Source of the DNA: SMXL01 sp964527795
GTDB lineage: Bacteria; Bacteroidota; Rhodothermia; Rhodothermales; UBA10348
Direction: 5' to 3'
Length of the DNA stretch: 8,573 bases
Assembly: GCA_964527795.1 (NCBI GenBank)
Contig: CAZGOS010000128.1
Coordinates: forward strand, 1 to 8,573
Shown: in pieces, positions 1 to 6,536 of the stretch
Layout of the letters: every line of letters begins with the position of its first letter
Position numbering within the stretch: position 1 is the first letter of the stretch
Position numbers and translations under genes: made by a program
The notes under the pieces: generated by a model
What the model saw: the letters and a program-made list of their open reading frames with translations, nothing else
What the model was told of the DNA's origin: nothing
Databases searched by the model: none

Positions 1-996
1 GGATCGGTGCAAGACTCGAAATTCGGATGTGGTTCCCGCGACGCATGCAGTTCCCTGCGCGTGTACGATTGGCTCTACGATTTGGGAATTGGAACGCTCT
101 CTGTTCCCTTTGAAATCGTCGAAGTCTCGTTCAAGAATGGGCGAACAGGTTTCTTTCGAAATGAACGAGAGCTGGAACTCAGACCTGGCGATCGTGTCGT
201 CGTCGAGGCCGATCGCGGAGTGGATCTCGGTACGGTCCGCATGATGGGAGAGCTCGTGCGAGCGTACCTGAAAACGCTGGACGGAGAGGAGGATCGTTCT
301 TTCCCCAAACTGATCAGGATTGCCTCGCTCGAAGACCTCGACTCATGGTATGATCTGCGCGCTGAGGATGCAAAATCGTTTCAGGTAGCCCGCGAGCTGA
401 TCGATGAGGAAGGTCTTCCCATGAAACTGGTAGATGTGGAATGGCAGTTTGATCGGAACAAGGTCACCTTTTATTTCACGGCGGATCACAGGGTTGATTT
501 TCGCGAACTTGTGCGCAAATTGGCTCGGCGCTACAGAATCCGGGTTGAGTTGCGCCAGATCGGCACGCGTGATGAAGCCGCCCGCCTCGGGGGAGTCGGC
601 TCGTGCGGTCGGGAACTGTGTTGTTCGATGTGGTTGCGCAGGTTTGCACCCGTTTCCACGCACGCCGCACGAAATCAGAATATGCCCTTGAATCCGGTGC
701 GGCTGAGCGGCCAATGCGGGCGCCTCAAATGCTGTCTCAATTATGAACTGGAGCAGTACATGCAGGCGCTTCGCGACTTTCCATCACTCGATACGAACGT
801 TCAAACATCCGTCGGGACGGGGGTCGTTCGGAAGATTGACGTCTTCAAGGAACTGATCTGGATCAAGTACCCCGATGGAAACTGGGATAGTGTGCCCCTT
901 GCCGAAGTCAATCGGTTGCCGGCGTCGGAAGATGGGGGATCGAAGAGTGCAGATGGTCCGGGGAATGGCTCCAGATCACTCGCGAACGGGGGCTGA
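1..996 (+). CDS. PSP1 domain protein, RicT/YaaT family (5' end outside window)
   Basis: This is the RicT (YaaT) family, a cytoplasmic regulatory protein. In Bacillus subtilis RicT works with RicA and RicF in a complex that binds iron-sulphur clusters and affects RNA maturation and development; the role in Bacteroidota is not well defined. Numbering from the first in-window GTG (position 7), a beta-rich N-terminal part (about 35-90, with FEIVEVSFKNGR and GDRVVVEADRG) is followed by the PSP1 core. The core carries the family cysteines in CGRELCC (Cys200, 205, 206) and CGRLKCCL (Cys237, 242, 243), the likely metal or cluster ligands. The tail after about residue 305 is Gly/Ser-rich and probably disordered. 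The frame is open to the window edge, and Bacteroidota relatives have a longer Cys-rich N-terminus, of which GCGSRDAC may be the end, so the true start is probably upstream. It converges on the groES-like gene, with 69 bp between the two stops. Confidence 0.88.
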   Translation, partial: GSVQDSKFGCGSRDACSSLRVYDWLYDLGIGTLSVPFEIVEVSFKNGRTGFFRNERELELRPGDRVVVEADRGVDLGTVRMMGELVRAYLKTLDGEEDRSFPKLIRIASLEDLDSWYDLRAEDAKSFQVARELIDEEGLPMKLVDVEWQFDRNKVTFYFTADHRVDFRELVRKLARRYRIRVELRQIGTRDEAARLGGVGSCGRELCCSMWLRRFAPVSTHAARNQNMPLNPVRLSGQCGRLKCCLNYELEQYMQALRDFPSLDTNVQTSVGTGVVRKIDVFKELIWIKYPDGNWDSVPLAEVNRLPASEDGGSKSADGPGNGSRSLANGG

Positions 997-1034
997 ATGA
1001 TCCGCGCCGAGGCGTCCTCCTTGTCTAGATTACC

Positions 1035-1080
1035 GAGGTTTTCAGAAAGGTTTTCAGAAAGTTTTTCAAGAAAGGTTTTC
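1035..1080. repeat. 12-bp imperfect tandem repeat across the groES-like 3' end
   Basis: The + strand shows copies of AGAAAGGTTTTC at 1044-1055, 1056-1067 (one G to T change) and 1068-1080, plus a partial copy at 1035-1043. The copy at 1068-1080 is 13 bases long (one extra A). On the minus strand the unit reads as E-N/K-L-S codons, so the extra base shifts the frame and brings in the TGA at 1068-1066 that ends the groES-like gene. Confidence 0.85.
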
Positions 1081-1440
1081 AAGGATGTCGTCGGCATCCT
1101 CCCTGAGCAGCGCCAGAATAGCCGAGTGCTGCACGATCAGATAGTCCACCGTCTCGTAGGTGATTTCAATCGCATCCTTGCGGAGAAAAAACGCATAGTC
1201 TCCCGGCCGAGCCTGAAGCGGGAGGTACCTCACCGAGTTACCCGTCGGCTTCCACGTTTCGTCTTCTGAGAATTCGGGATTCGGAATGATGTAGCCGGGG
1301 CCGACGCTGACGACCCTGCCACCGTGGACTTTTTCCCGCTCAGCTACTGACGCAGGAAGAACGAGCCCGGCCTCGGTTTTGCGCTCACCCTCATGAGGGG
1401 CGATAAGTACGCGATCTCCAACTATGATCAGTTCACTCAT
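1066..1440 (-). CDS. GroES-like co-chaperonin (Cpn10 family), stand-alone
   Basis: A 124-residue protein of the GroES fold, the heptameric lid of the GroEL chaperonin. The N-terminus has GDRVLIAP, then the mobile-loop region ERKTEAGLVLPASVAEREK with LVL in place of the GroEL-contacting IVL, then the core GGRVVSVGPG. The usual C-terminal beta segment appears as VDYLIVQHSAILALL. Between them, at about residues 50-75, is an insert with PNPEFSEDETWKPTGN where ordinary GroES has a short roof loop, so this is a divergent paralogue, longer than the usual 95-100 residues. No groEL lies beside it; it starts 26 bp after the glycosyltransferase stop and is probably on the same transcript. The last 10-12 residues (DDILENLS) are encoded by a 12-bp repeat and lie beyond the normal GroES end. 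The start is ATG with no clear Shine-Dalgarno sequence. Family assignment is firm; whether it still serves GroEL is unknown. Confidence 0.87.
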   Translation of the reverse strand: MSELIIVGDRVLIAPHEGERKTEAGLVLPASVAEREKVHGGRVVSVGPGYIIPNPEFSEDETWKPTGNSVRYLPLQARPGDYAFFLRKDAIEITYETVDYLIVQHSAILALLREDADDILENLS

Positions 1441-1466
1441 GTGTAACAGGTTTGCGTGGAACCAGT

Positions 1467-2705
1467 TTATGCCGGCTGACTGGTGACCATGCTCCGGATA
1501 AGGCTTTCACATCTGTCAATTCCTGCTTCGCGATTGAAATACGCACTGCGCTGCTCTGCGTTCTTTTTCCACGCACGGAAGTTTTCAGACCGAACGCATC
1601 CGATATCGATTACGGTTTTCGCATGATCAAGATTCGTCCAGCTGATGCGCGGACCCATGTGACAGCGCTCCATTTCCTGCCCAAGCGGTGACTCCGGATC
1701 GCAGACGGCGAGTATGGGCGTTCCGGACGCGATGCCGGGGATCAGTTTGCTGGGAATAAACGAACTGCCGACGCCCGTCCGCTCCGTAATTAGATAGTAG
1801 TCGGCCTCTGCAAGTGCACGAGCCAGCGCTTCTTCGTCAGATAATGTATGGCACTCAAACCTGTTGTCCTGCACATCGCTTAACCACGCCCTGAGATCGG
1901 GAGCACGGCCACCGTCTCCCTGGATGCGAAGGTGAAAATTCAAGTCGGTCTCGTGCAAGTACCGGCAGAAGCCAAGTAGATCCTGCTTGGTGCCGATATT
2001 TCCCGAGTAGAGCAAACGGACCGATTCATTTCCAGCGCGCTCCAGCGGTTTGGGATGAGCTCGAATCAGGGCTGCCAGGGACTCGTGCAGCCAGTTCGGC
2101 ACCAGTTCAACCGGGCGCGTAACGCCACCGACAGTGGAGAGAACGTCGACCATGGGTTCGGAAATGCTAGACCAGACATCGGCTTTAGAGAACAGATAAT
2201 TCTGGACGAAGAGGAGCAGGCGGGTGAAACGCGCGGAGCCTGCAATGCCACCGGCGGCAGCCGCCTGGGCCGAAAGGTCCTGTACGTTCAGCCAGAGTGG
2301 AGCACCCGTATTGCGACGAACGGATGCAGCATATGCTACGGCACCAACGAGTGGACAAATGACAAGAATGGCATCGAAGGAATTTTTTCCCGGCCGTCGG
2401 CGCCGAAGGGAAAGGTAAAACGAGGCTTCGTAGAGGAGACGCTGGACGAGGCTGTTCGGGTTCGACGGAATGAAAAGACCGTGTCTTTCAACGGTTACAT
2501 GATTATCTATCGTGCTCCGAATGCGCCACCCGTTTTCGCCGGTCTTGTCGGTCCATTCAGGGTAATAGGAATATGCACACTTAACCGTGATCTGATATCC
2601 TCTTTCTGCAAGCCCCTCACAAAGATCTGCGAACAAAACGCCACCACCAAGATCGGGTCTGTACACGTTGACGATAACGAGAAGTCGGATGGGGGGGGCA
2701 GCCAC
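1467..2705 (-). CDS. GT4-type glycosyltransferase, WcaI-like
   Basis: A 412-residue GT-B fold glycosyltransferase resembling WcaI-type enzymes of extracellular polysaccharide synthesis. These transfer a sugar from a nucleotide donor to a growing glycan at the inner face of the membrane. The N-terminal Rossmann half starts IRLLVIVNVYRPDLGGG (6-22) and contains YYPEW (47-51) and VQDL (141-144), as WcaI relatives do. The C-terminal donor-binding half has PNW (203-205), YSGNIG (233-238), GDGG (263-266) and the acceptor/donor loop FIPSKLIPGIASGTPILAV (316-334). Length is normal. The start is GTG at 2705, with an in-frame TGA at 2714-2712 and no upstream ATG, so it is the most reasonable start; the run of eight Cs in codons 3-5 makes this fragile. 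No other polysaccharide genes are visible, so substrate and product cannot be named. A terminator upstream (2850-2877) means it probably has its own promoter. Confidence 0.88.
   Translation of the reverse strand: MAAPPIRLLVIVNVYRPDLGGGVLFADLCEGLAERGYQITVKCAYSYYPEWTDKTGENGWRIRSTIDNHVTVERHGLFIPSNPNSLVQRLLYEASFYLSLRRRRPGKNSFDAILVICPLVGAVAYAASVRRNTGAPLWLNVQDLSAQAAAAGGIAGSARFTRLLLFVQNYLFSKADVWSSISEPMVDVLSTVGGVTRPVELVPNWLHESLAALIRAHPKPLERAGNESVRLLYSGNIGTKQDLLGFCRYLHETDLNFHLRIQGDGGRAPDLRAWLSDVQDNRFECHTLSDEEALARALAEADYYLITERTGVGSSFIPSKLIPGIASGTPILAVCDPESPLGQEMERCHMGPRISWTNLDHAKTVIDIGCVRSENFRAWKKNAEQRSAYFNREAGIDRCESLIRSMVTSQPA
2691..2698. repeat. G8/C8 homopolymer in glycosyltransferase codons 3-5
   Basis: Eight consecutive G on the + strand (C on the coding strand) lie 5 bases into the glycosyltransferase reading frame. 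Gain or loss of one base would move the GTG start out of frame with the rest of the gene. Confidence 0.9.
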
Positions 2706-2849
2706 GGTTTGTCAGAGATGTAATGAAATAGATGGAGAAATCCTGTAGCGTTCTTTTGAATTCTGGAATCGGCTGGAATTTTCGGTCAAACGTGTGGCGA
2801 TACAGGTGATGAATTTACCAACTCGGATCCGTTGAAACCGTTGCTACAC

Positions 2850-2877
2850 AAAAAAACACAGCCGTAGTTCGACTGTG
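2850..2877 (-). terminator. Rho-independent terminator
   Basis: On the minus strand, CACAGTCG (2877-2870) pairs with CGGCTGTG (2864-2857) around a 5-base loop, giving an 8-bp stem with one G-U pair. It is followed at once by seven T (2856-2850). It lies 71 bp beyond the stop of the 30-residue membrane peptide and upstream of the glycosyltransferase, so it separates the two transcription units. Confidence 0.8.
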
Positions 2878-2948
2878 CAGTCTTTCGTCGGGCGCTTCGT
2901 TGAGAATTCGAATCGGCCCGTAGTTTCAGATAATGTCAGGCAGGGCGG

Positions 2949-3041
2949 TTACAGTAATTGAAATACGATTAGAACGATGAGTCCAACAACTCCGGCTCCA
3001 AATGTCATTGCCCTGATTGCGCGATCTACAGGATTACGCAT
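2949..3041 (-). CDS. Small single-span membrane peptide (30 aa), hypothetical
   Basis: I do not recognise this peptide. An ATG at 3041 opens 30 codons ending in TAA: a positively charged N-terminus (MRNPVDRAIRAM, three Arg) followed by a Gly/Val/Leu/Ile-rich stretch (about residues 15-30, GAGVVGLIVLIVFQLL), which looks like one membrane helix with its N-terminus inside the cell. The frame stays open upstream to position 3143, but those residues look non-coding and would start near or before the predicted transcription start. Support for a real gene is contextual: promoter-like sequences at 3129-3158 or 3094-3101 and a strong terminator at 2850-2877 bracket it. The stretch of about 610 bp between purF and the glycosyltransferase holds no other coding candidate. 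It could be a small membrane-complex subunit, a toxin-like hydrophobic peptide, or chance; no function can be assigned. Confidence 0.45.
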   Translation of the reverse strand: MRNPVDRAIRAMTFGAGVVGLIVLIVFQLL

Positions 3042-3128
3042 GGTGGATGTTGAGATAAAACTCCGGTTGCTTCGGTGGGGTGTTTCGAAGGTACAAACGT
3101 AGTTAGGGTATCGAAACGGATACATATC

Positions 3129-3158
3129 AATATAAGTACACATATATAATATTCACAA
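3129..3158 (-). promoter_or_regulatory. Sigma-70-like promoter for the small peptide unit
   Basis: On the minus strand TTGTGA (3158-3153) is followed after 18 bases by TATATT (3134-3129) in a strongly AT-rich block, predicting a transcript start near 3122 and a leader of about 80 bases. A second TTGTGA lies 11 bp upstream (3169-3164). An alternative is the Bacteroidota-type -7 element TACGTTTG (3101-3094, matching TAnnTTTG), whose best upstream TTG is 26 bases away, longer than usual. Confidence 0.4.
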
Positions 3159-3168
3159 CTTGTTCACA

Positions 3169-3210
3169 AAATGATTTGCCTTATGCACAATCGGCAAAAT
3201 CACATCATTT
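3169..3210. repeat. Interrupted inverted repeat (12 bp of arms)
   Basis: AAATGAT (3169-3175) with TTGCC (3176-3180) matches GGCAA (3193-3197) and ATCATTT (3204-3210) in inverse orientation, with a 12-base loop and a 6-base bulge on one side. It lies between purF and the promoter-like block and overlaps the upstream edge of the latter. It could be a weak terminator for purF or a regulatory site. Confidence 0.4.
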
Positions 3211-3277
3211 CCAGCCACTTTTTCCGGCTGTGCACGGCGGCTTCGGGGCCTTGTGGGACAGAAACGGTTCGACGGAC

Positions 3278-3304
3278 AGCGACCTGGCGACCAGCCTCGT
3301 CGCT
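3278..3304 (-). other. Hairpin 15 bases after the purF stop
   Basis: On the minus strand AGCGAC pairs with GTCGCT (6 bp). Inside this, CTGG pairs with CCAG around a TCG loop, and a 4-base GAGG bulge lies on the 5' side. No T run follows, so it is not a standard intrinsic terminator; it could stabilise the 3' end of the purF message. Confidence 0.35.
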
Positions 3305-3319
3305 GAAGACGGAACAAGT

Positions 3320-4822
3320 TTACCACTCGTTTTCGTCCTTTGTAACACCCATTTCGATGGGGACCGGATACTCGCCGGAGAAGCAAGCCCTGCAGTAATC
3401 GAGGTTGCTTTCGTTGGCAGATTTCACGGCACGAAGCATACCTTCTACCGAGAGATAAGCGAGGGAATCTACTTCAAGCCACTCGCGCATTTTCTCCATA
3501 TCGCCATCGTGCCGGGTCGCAAAGAGTTCTTCCCGACTCGGGAAATCCATCCCATAAAAACAGGGACTGATCACTGGTGGAGAAGCGACGCGAAAATGAA
3601 CTTCGCGAGCACCTGCAGCACGGACCATCCGGATGAGCTGCTTCGCGGTTGTTCCTCGCACGATGGAATCATCGAGCATGATAACGACTCGGTCACGGAG
3701 CACGCCCTCGACCGTATTAAACTTGCTCCGCACCTTTCTCTCTCTCGAGTCCTGGCCCGGAGCTATGAAGGTTCGACCCACATAGTGATTGCGGATCAAC
3801 CCGATTTCGTACCGGCAGTTGAATCCGATTTTGTTGCACTCGGTGACATAGCCCAGTGTCGCCGTATTGGATGAGTCCGGCACGGAAATGATGATAGGAC
3901 GCCGATCGCCTTCGTCTACCGGCGGGGGCGGAGCATCGTGCGCAAGTTCCTTTCCTAATTTTCTTCGAACCTTGTCTACCATCTCTCCGAAAATCTTCGA
4001 GTCCGGTCGCGAGAAGTAGACGTATTCAAAGATGCATTGGCTGATGCCATGATTCCGGCCGAGATAAAAGCTTTCGAATTTGCCGGAGTCGCATCCCTCT
4101 CGATCAAGAATCAGGATTTCACCCGGCTCGATGTCGCGGATATATTCCGCCCCCACCAGATCGAAAGCGCACGTCTCGCTGGCTACGCAGTAGGCTGTGC
4201 TTCCGTTTTGCCCTGCGCCTTCCAGGCGCCCGAGAGCCAGAGGCCGAAATCCATTTGGATCTCGAACAGCGATCAACGCATTGTCTGTAAGAAACACAAG
4301 GGAGAAAGCGCCCTCCACGTGTGTGAGCGCATCGATGATTTTTCCCTCCTGTTTTCGACGCGTGCTCTGGGCGACCAGATGAAGAATGAGCTCTGAGTCG
4401 CTCGTGCTCTGAAACAGAGTACCACGCTCTATGAAACTCGTACGAAGCTCCCGGGCGTTTGACAAATTCCCGTTATGCCCCAGTGCAAGATTGCCGTCCC
4501 GATACTGGACGACAAACGGTTGGATGTTTGCACGATTGTTGGTTGCTCCCGAAGTTGAATAACGATTATGCCCGATGCCGGCTGCGCCGAGAAGCTTGGA
4601 GTCAAACGTCGACTGCTTCCTGAATACATCCAGTACCAGTCCACGTCCTTTGTAGACCGGCATAACCATTTTTTTTCGAGCCTCATCGTAGACAGAGGTG
4701 ACTATTCCAGCCGATTCCTGCCCTCTGTGCTGCAGGGCGTGTAGCCCGAGATAGATGTGGTTCGCAGCGTTCTTGGCATTGATAATGCCAAAGATGCCGC
4801 AATACTCTTTGATCTGGCGCAT
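3320..4822 (-). CDS. purF: Amidophosphoribosyltransferase PurF
   Basis: PurF catalyses the first committed step of purine synthesis: PRPP plus glutamine to 5-phosphoribosylamine, in the cytoplasm. I start it at ATG 4822 (500 residues); a TTG two codons upstream (4828) is possible but less likely. The N-terminal Ntn glutaminase has its catalytic Cys8 after a short propeptide (MRQIKEY) that must be cleaved, with HNRYSTSG (85-92), GHNGN (115-119) and SDSELILH (141-148). The phosphoribosyltransferase half has the flexible loop RNHYVGRTF (344-352) and the PRPP site VIMLDDSIVRGTT (380-392). Four cysteines, Cys263 (QCIFEYVYF), Cys421 (SPCFYG), Cys477 and Cys480 (CRAC), match the [4Fe-4S] ligands of the Bacillus subtilis type, so an oxygen-sensitive cluster is expected. 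No other pur gene is adjacent. A possible promoter is at 4921-4951; purine-linked regulation is not visible. Confidence 0.96.
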   Translation of the reverse strand: MRQIKEYCGIFGIINAKNAANHIYLGLHALQHRGQESAGIVTSVYDEARKKMVMPVYKGRGLVLDVFRKQSTFDSKLLGAAGIGHNRYSTSGATNNRANIQPFVVQYRDGNLALGHNGNLSNARELRTSFIERGTLFQSTSDSELILHLVAQSTRRKQEGKIIDALTHVEGAFSLVFLTDNALIAVRDPNGFRPLALGRLEGAGQNGSTAYCVASETCAFDLVGAEYIRDIEPGEILILDREGCDSGKFESFYLGRNHGISQCIFEYVYFSRPDSKIFGEMVDKVRRKLGKELAHDAPPPPVDEGDRRPIIISVPDSSNTATLGYVTECNKIGFNCRYEIGLIRNHYVGRTFIAPGQDSRERKVRSKFNTVEGVLRDRVVIMLDDSIVRGTTAKQLIRMVRAAGAREVHFRVASPPVISPCFYGMDFPSREELFATRHDGDMEKMREWLEVDSLAYLSVEGMLRAVKSANESNLDYCRACFSGEYPVPIEMGVTKDENEW

Positions 4823-4920
4823 GGACAATTCCCGGCGAGCGGATGGCGGTCAGGAAAGGCAGATTGAATGCATGCTGACCGTTCGTGTTTCCAAACGCAA
4901 ACGTTGCTCGGACTACTCAT

Positions 4921-4951
4921 TAAAGTTAGCCAAGCCCCCGTGGCCGGACAA
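4921..4951 (-). promoter_or_regulatory. Possible Bacteroidota-type promoter for purF
   Basis: On the minus strand TTG (4951-4949) is followed after 20 bases by TAACTTTA (4928-4921). This matches the -33 TTG and -7 TAnnTTTG pattern except for the last base. It would give a leader of roughly 85-90 bases before the purF ATG. No riboswitch-like fold was evident in that leader by eye. Confidence 0.3.
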
Positions 4952-5022
4952 GCAGAAAGGGATGAAGATTTCCAGGCACACTCCTGCCGGTATGCATCGG
5001 GCTTCGAATGTAGTAGGATGAT

Positions 5023-5034
5023 TGTCACGAGGTA
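5023..5034 (-). other. 12-base post-stop element, copy 1
   Basis: Directly after the TAG of the GldE-like gene the minus strand reads TACCTCGTGACA. The same 12 bases directly follow the TAA of ssb (8340-8329). Confidence 0.6.
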
Positions 5035-6375
5035 CTAGTCGGCCCGGACGTCGGTAGCAGCCCGGTCCTCCGAGAGATCTACCTTTTCTTCGTTCACTGT
5101 GACGATCACGCTCCGAATACGGTGCGTCTCAACCGTTTCGACCTTGAGGCTCAGGTTTCCATGGTCGAATGAATCTCCCGGAGAAGGAATTTCGCCGGCC
5201 AGGTGGAAGATGAGTCCGCCCAGTGTTTCAAAATCGAAATCTTCCGTCTGTAAATTTGTACGGGCTACTTCGTTGAGCTCGTCGAGGTCGATGCGCGCCT
5301 CAAACCGATACATGTTTGGTTCCAGCTCTTCATAGAGATCGCGTTCCGATTCATCGTGCTCGTCGCGGATTTCACCCACAATTTCCTCAAGAACGTCTTC
5401 CAGCGTCACGAGACCGGCCGTTCCGCCGTATTCGTCAACCACCAGCGCAATGTGTGTCTTTCGACTTTGAAAATCGCTGAGAAGATCGTCGAGTTTCTTT
5501 CCCAGTGGAACAAACATCGGCGGCCGCGCCAGGGATGTCCAGTCGATGTGATCTTCATCGTGATGCCGGGTCATGTAGCGAAGTAAATCCTTGGCGTATA
5601 CGATGCCCAGGATGTTGTCGAGATGCTCCACGAACAGCGGGAGTCGAGAATGTCCGCTGCTTCGAATGATATCAATGGCCTCGGAGATGGAAGCTCCGGC
5701 GGGCAGGGCAACCACGTCGAGTCGACTGATCATGATCTCGCGAACGCTGGTATTGCCGAACTCGACAATCGAGTGAATCAGTTCTCGTTCCTCTTCTTCA
5801 ATGCTGCCGTGTGCTTCACCAATTTCCGCCATCGTTTTCAAATCCTCTCCCGAGATCGTCATCTTGCCATTGTTCGGCTTGAAACGGTGATGAAACGTAT
5901 TCATCATATTCGCCACGAGCGATGAAATCGGATTCAGGATTCGATGCAGAGTTAGCAGAAACCAGGAGACCCTGCGACTGAACCTGGTGGCGTTACGGGT
6001 TGCGAGCAGCTTGGGCGTGATCTCGCTTACGACAAGTAAAACGAAGGTCAATGCGATGACCTCGCCCAGTACGGTAAGCGTGGGGTTCCAGGACATCGCA
6101 CGGGCGACATCGTTTGTAAGGACAGCGGCCAGAATCGCTGCGCCAACGTTGACGAACGTATTCATGATCAGGATGGATACAAGGAGCGATTGCGGCCTCT
6201 CCAGGAGCTTGAGTACTCTTTTACTCGCGCGATCGTCTGCTCCTGCAAGCTTTTCTTTTGCTGCGGGTTCCAGCGAGAAGATGGCGACTTCCGATCCTGA
6301 AAAAAGCGCCGACAGGAAGAGCAAGACGACTAGAATGATCGCACCGGTGGCCAGAGGTACGACATCGATGGGCAT
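5035..6375 (-). CDS. GldE/CorC-like membrane protein with DUF21 (CNNM) and paired CBS domains
   Basis: An integral membrane protein of the CNNM/CorC (HlyC) family. Relatives bind ATP through their CBS pair and act in magnesium export; the Bacteroidota member GldE is linked to gliding. From ATG 6375 it has 446 residues. The first helix leads into LFSGSEVAIFSL (24-35), the DUF21 signature; SEITPK is at 117-122. CBS1 begins near VREIMISRLDVV (about 211) and CBS2 ends with VVDEYGGTAGLVTLEDVLEEI (about 312-332). The CorC_HlyC domain (about 354-429) closes the protein. The frame runs on upstream to TTG 6498, adding 41 residues made of 10-residue repeats; I prefer the ATG because the family normally begins there. 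An AGGAG abuts that ATG directly, too close to be ideal. ssb lies two genes upstream, as in the known Bacteroidota ssb-gldE arrangement, but gldD is absent. Confidence 0.9.
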   Translation of the reverse strand: MPIDVVPLATGAIILVVLLFLSALFSGSEVAIFSLEPAAKEKLAGADDRASKRVLKLLERPQSLLVSILIMNTFVNVGAAILAAVLTNDVARAMSWNPTLTVLGEVIALTFVLLVVSEITPKLLATRNATRFSRRVSWFLLTLHRILNPISSLVANMMNTFHHRFKPNNGKMTISGEDLKTMAEIGEAHGSIEEEERELIHSIVEFGNTSVREIMISRLDVVALPAGASISEAIDIIRSSGHSRLPLFVEHLDNILGIVYAKDLLRYMTRHHDEDHIDWTSLARPPMFVPLGKKLDDLLSDFQSRKTHIALVVDEYGGTAGLVTLEDVLEEIVGEIRDEHDESERDLYEELEPNMYRFEARIDLDELNEVARTNLQTEDFDFETLGGLIFHLAGEIPSPGDSFDHGNLSLKVETVETHRIRSVIVTVNEEKVDLSEDRAATDVRAD

Positions 6376-6405
6376 CTCCTGAAGGGGAAACAGGAAGGGC
6401 AGGCC

Positions 6406-6510
6406 GGCGGCGAATGAAGGCGGTTGCCTGGACTCCAGTGCGGTGAATGGAGGTTTGTCGGACTCCTGTACGGACGAAGGAGGTTGGTCAGACTCCAAAG
6501 CGGAAGAGAC
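6406..6510. repeat. 30-bp tandem repeat at the GldE-like 5' end (3.5 copies)
   Basis: Copies lie at 6406-6435, 6436-6465 and 6466-6495, with a half copy at 6496-6510. The shared parts on the + strand are a GG(C/T)TTG(C/T)C(T/G)GGACTC-like end and a C(A/T)GTGCGG-like start. In the frame of the downstream gene they encode ESDQPPSSVQ, ESDKPPFTAL and ESRQPPSFAA with no stop. They are either an N-terminal extension read from TTG 6498 or part of the untranslated leader. Confidence 0.85.
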
Positions 6511-6536
6511 TCAGCTCTCGGTATGTGAAATGGACG

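Noticed and set aside
997..1065. Bidirectional terminator between the convergent PSP1 and groES-like genes
   Set aside because: Only a very short stem (CGCC/GGCG) is visible, without a supporting T run in the right place.
801..1097. 98-codon minus frame overlapping the PSP1 gene
   Set aside because: It is the shifted-frame continuation of the groES-like repeat, antisense to PSP1; kept only as part of the slippage finding.
2055..2723. 222-codon + strand frame opposite the glycosyltransferase
   Set aside because: It is antisense to a well-supported enzyme and its translation shows no recognisable domain.
2949..3143. Longer 64-residue version of the small membrane peptide
   Set aside because: The extra 34 residues (Tyr/Pro/Ser-rich) look like translated AT-rich promoter DNA, and the start lies upstream of the predicted transcript start.
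3176..3874. 232-codon + strand frame opposite the purF 3' end
   Set aside because: Antisense to conserved PurF motifs; no family resemblance.
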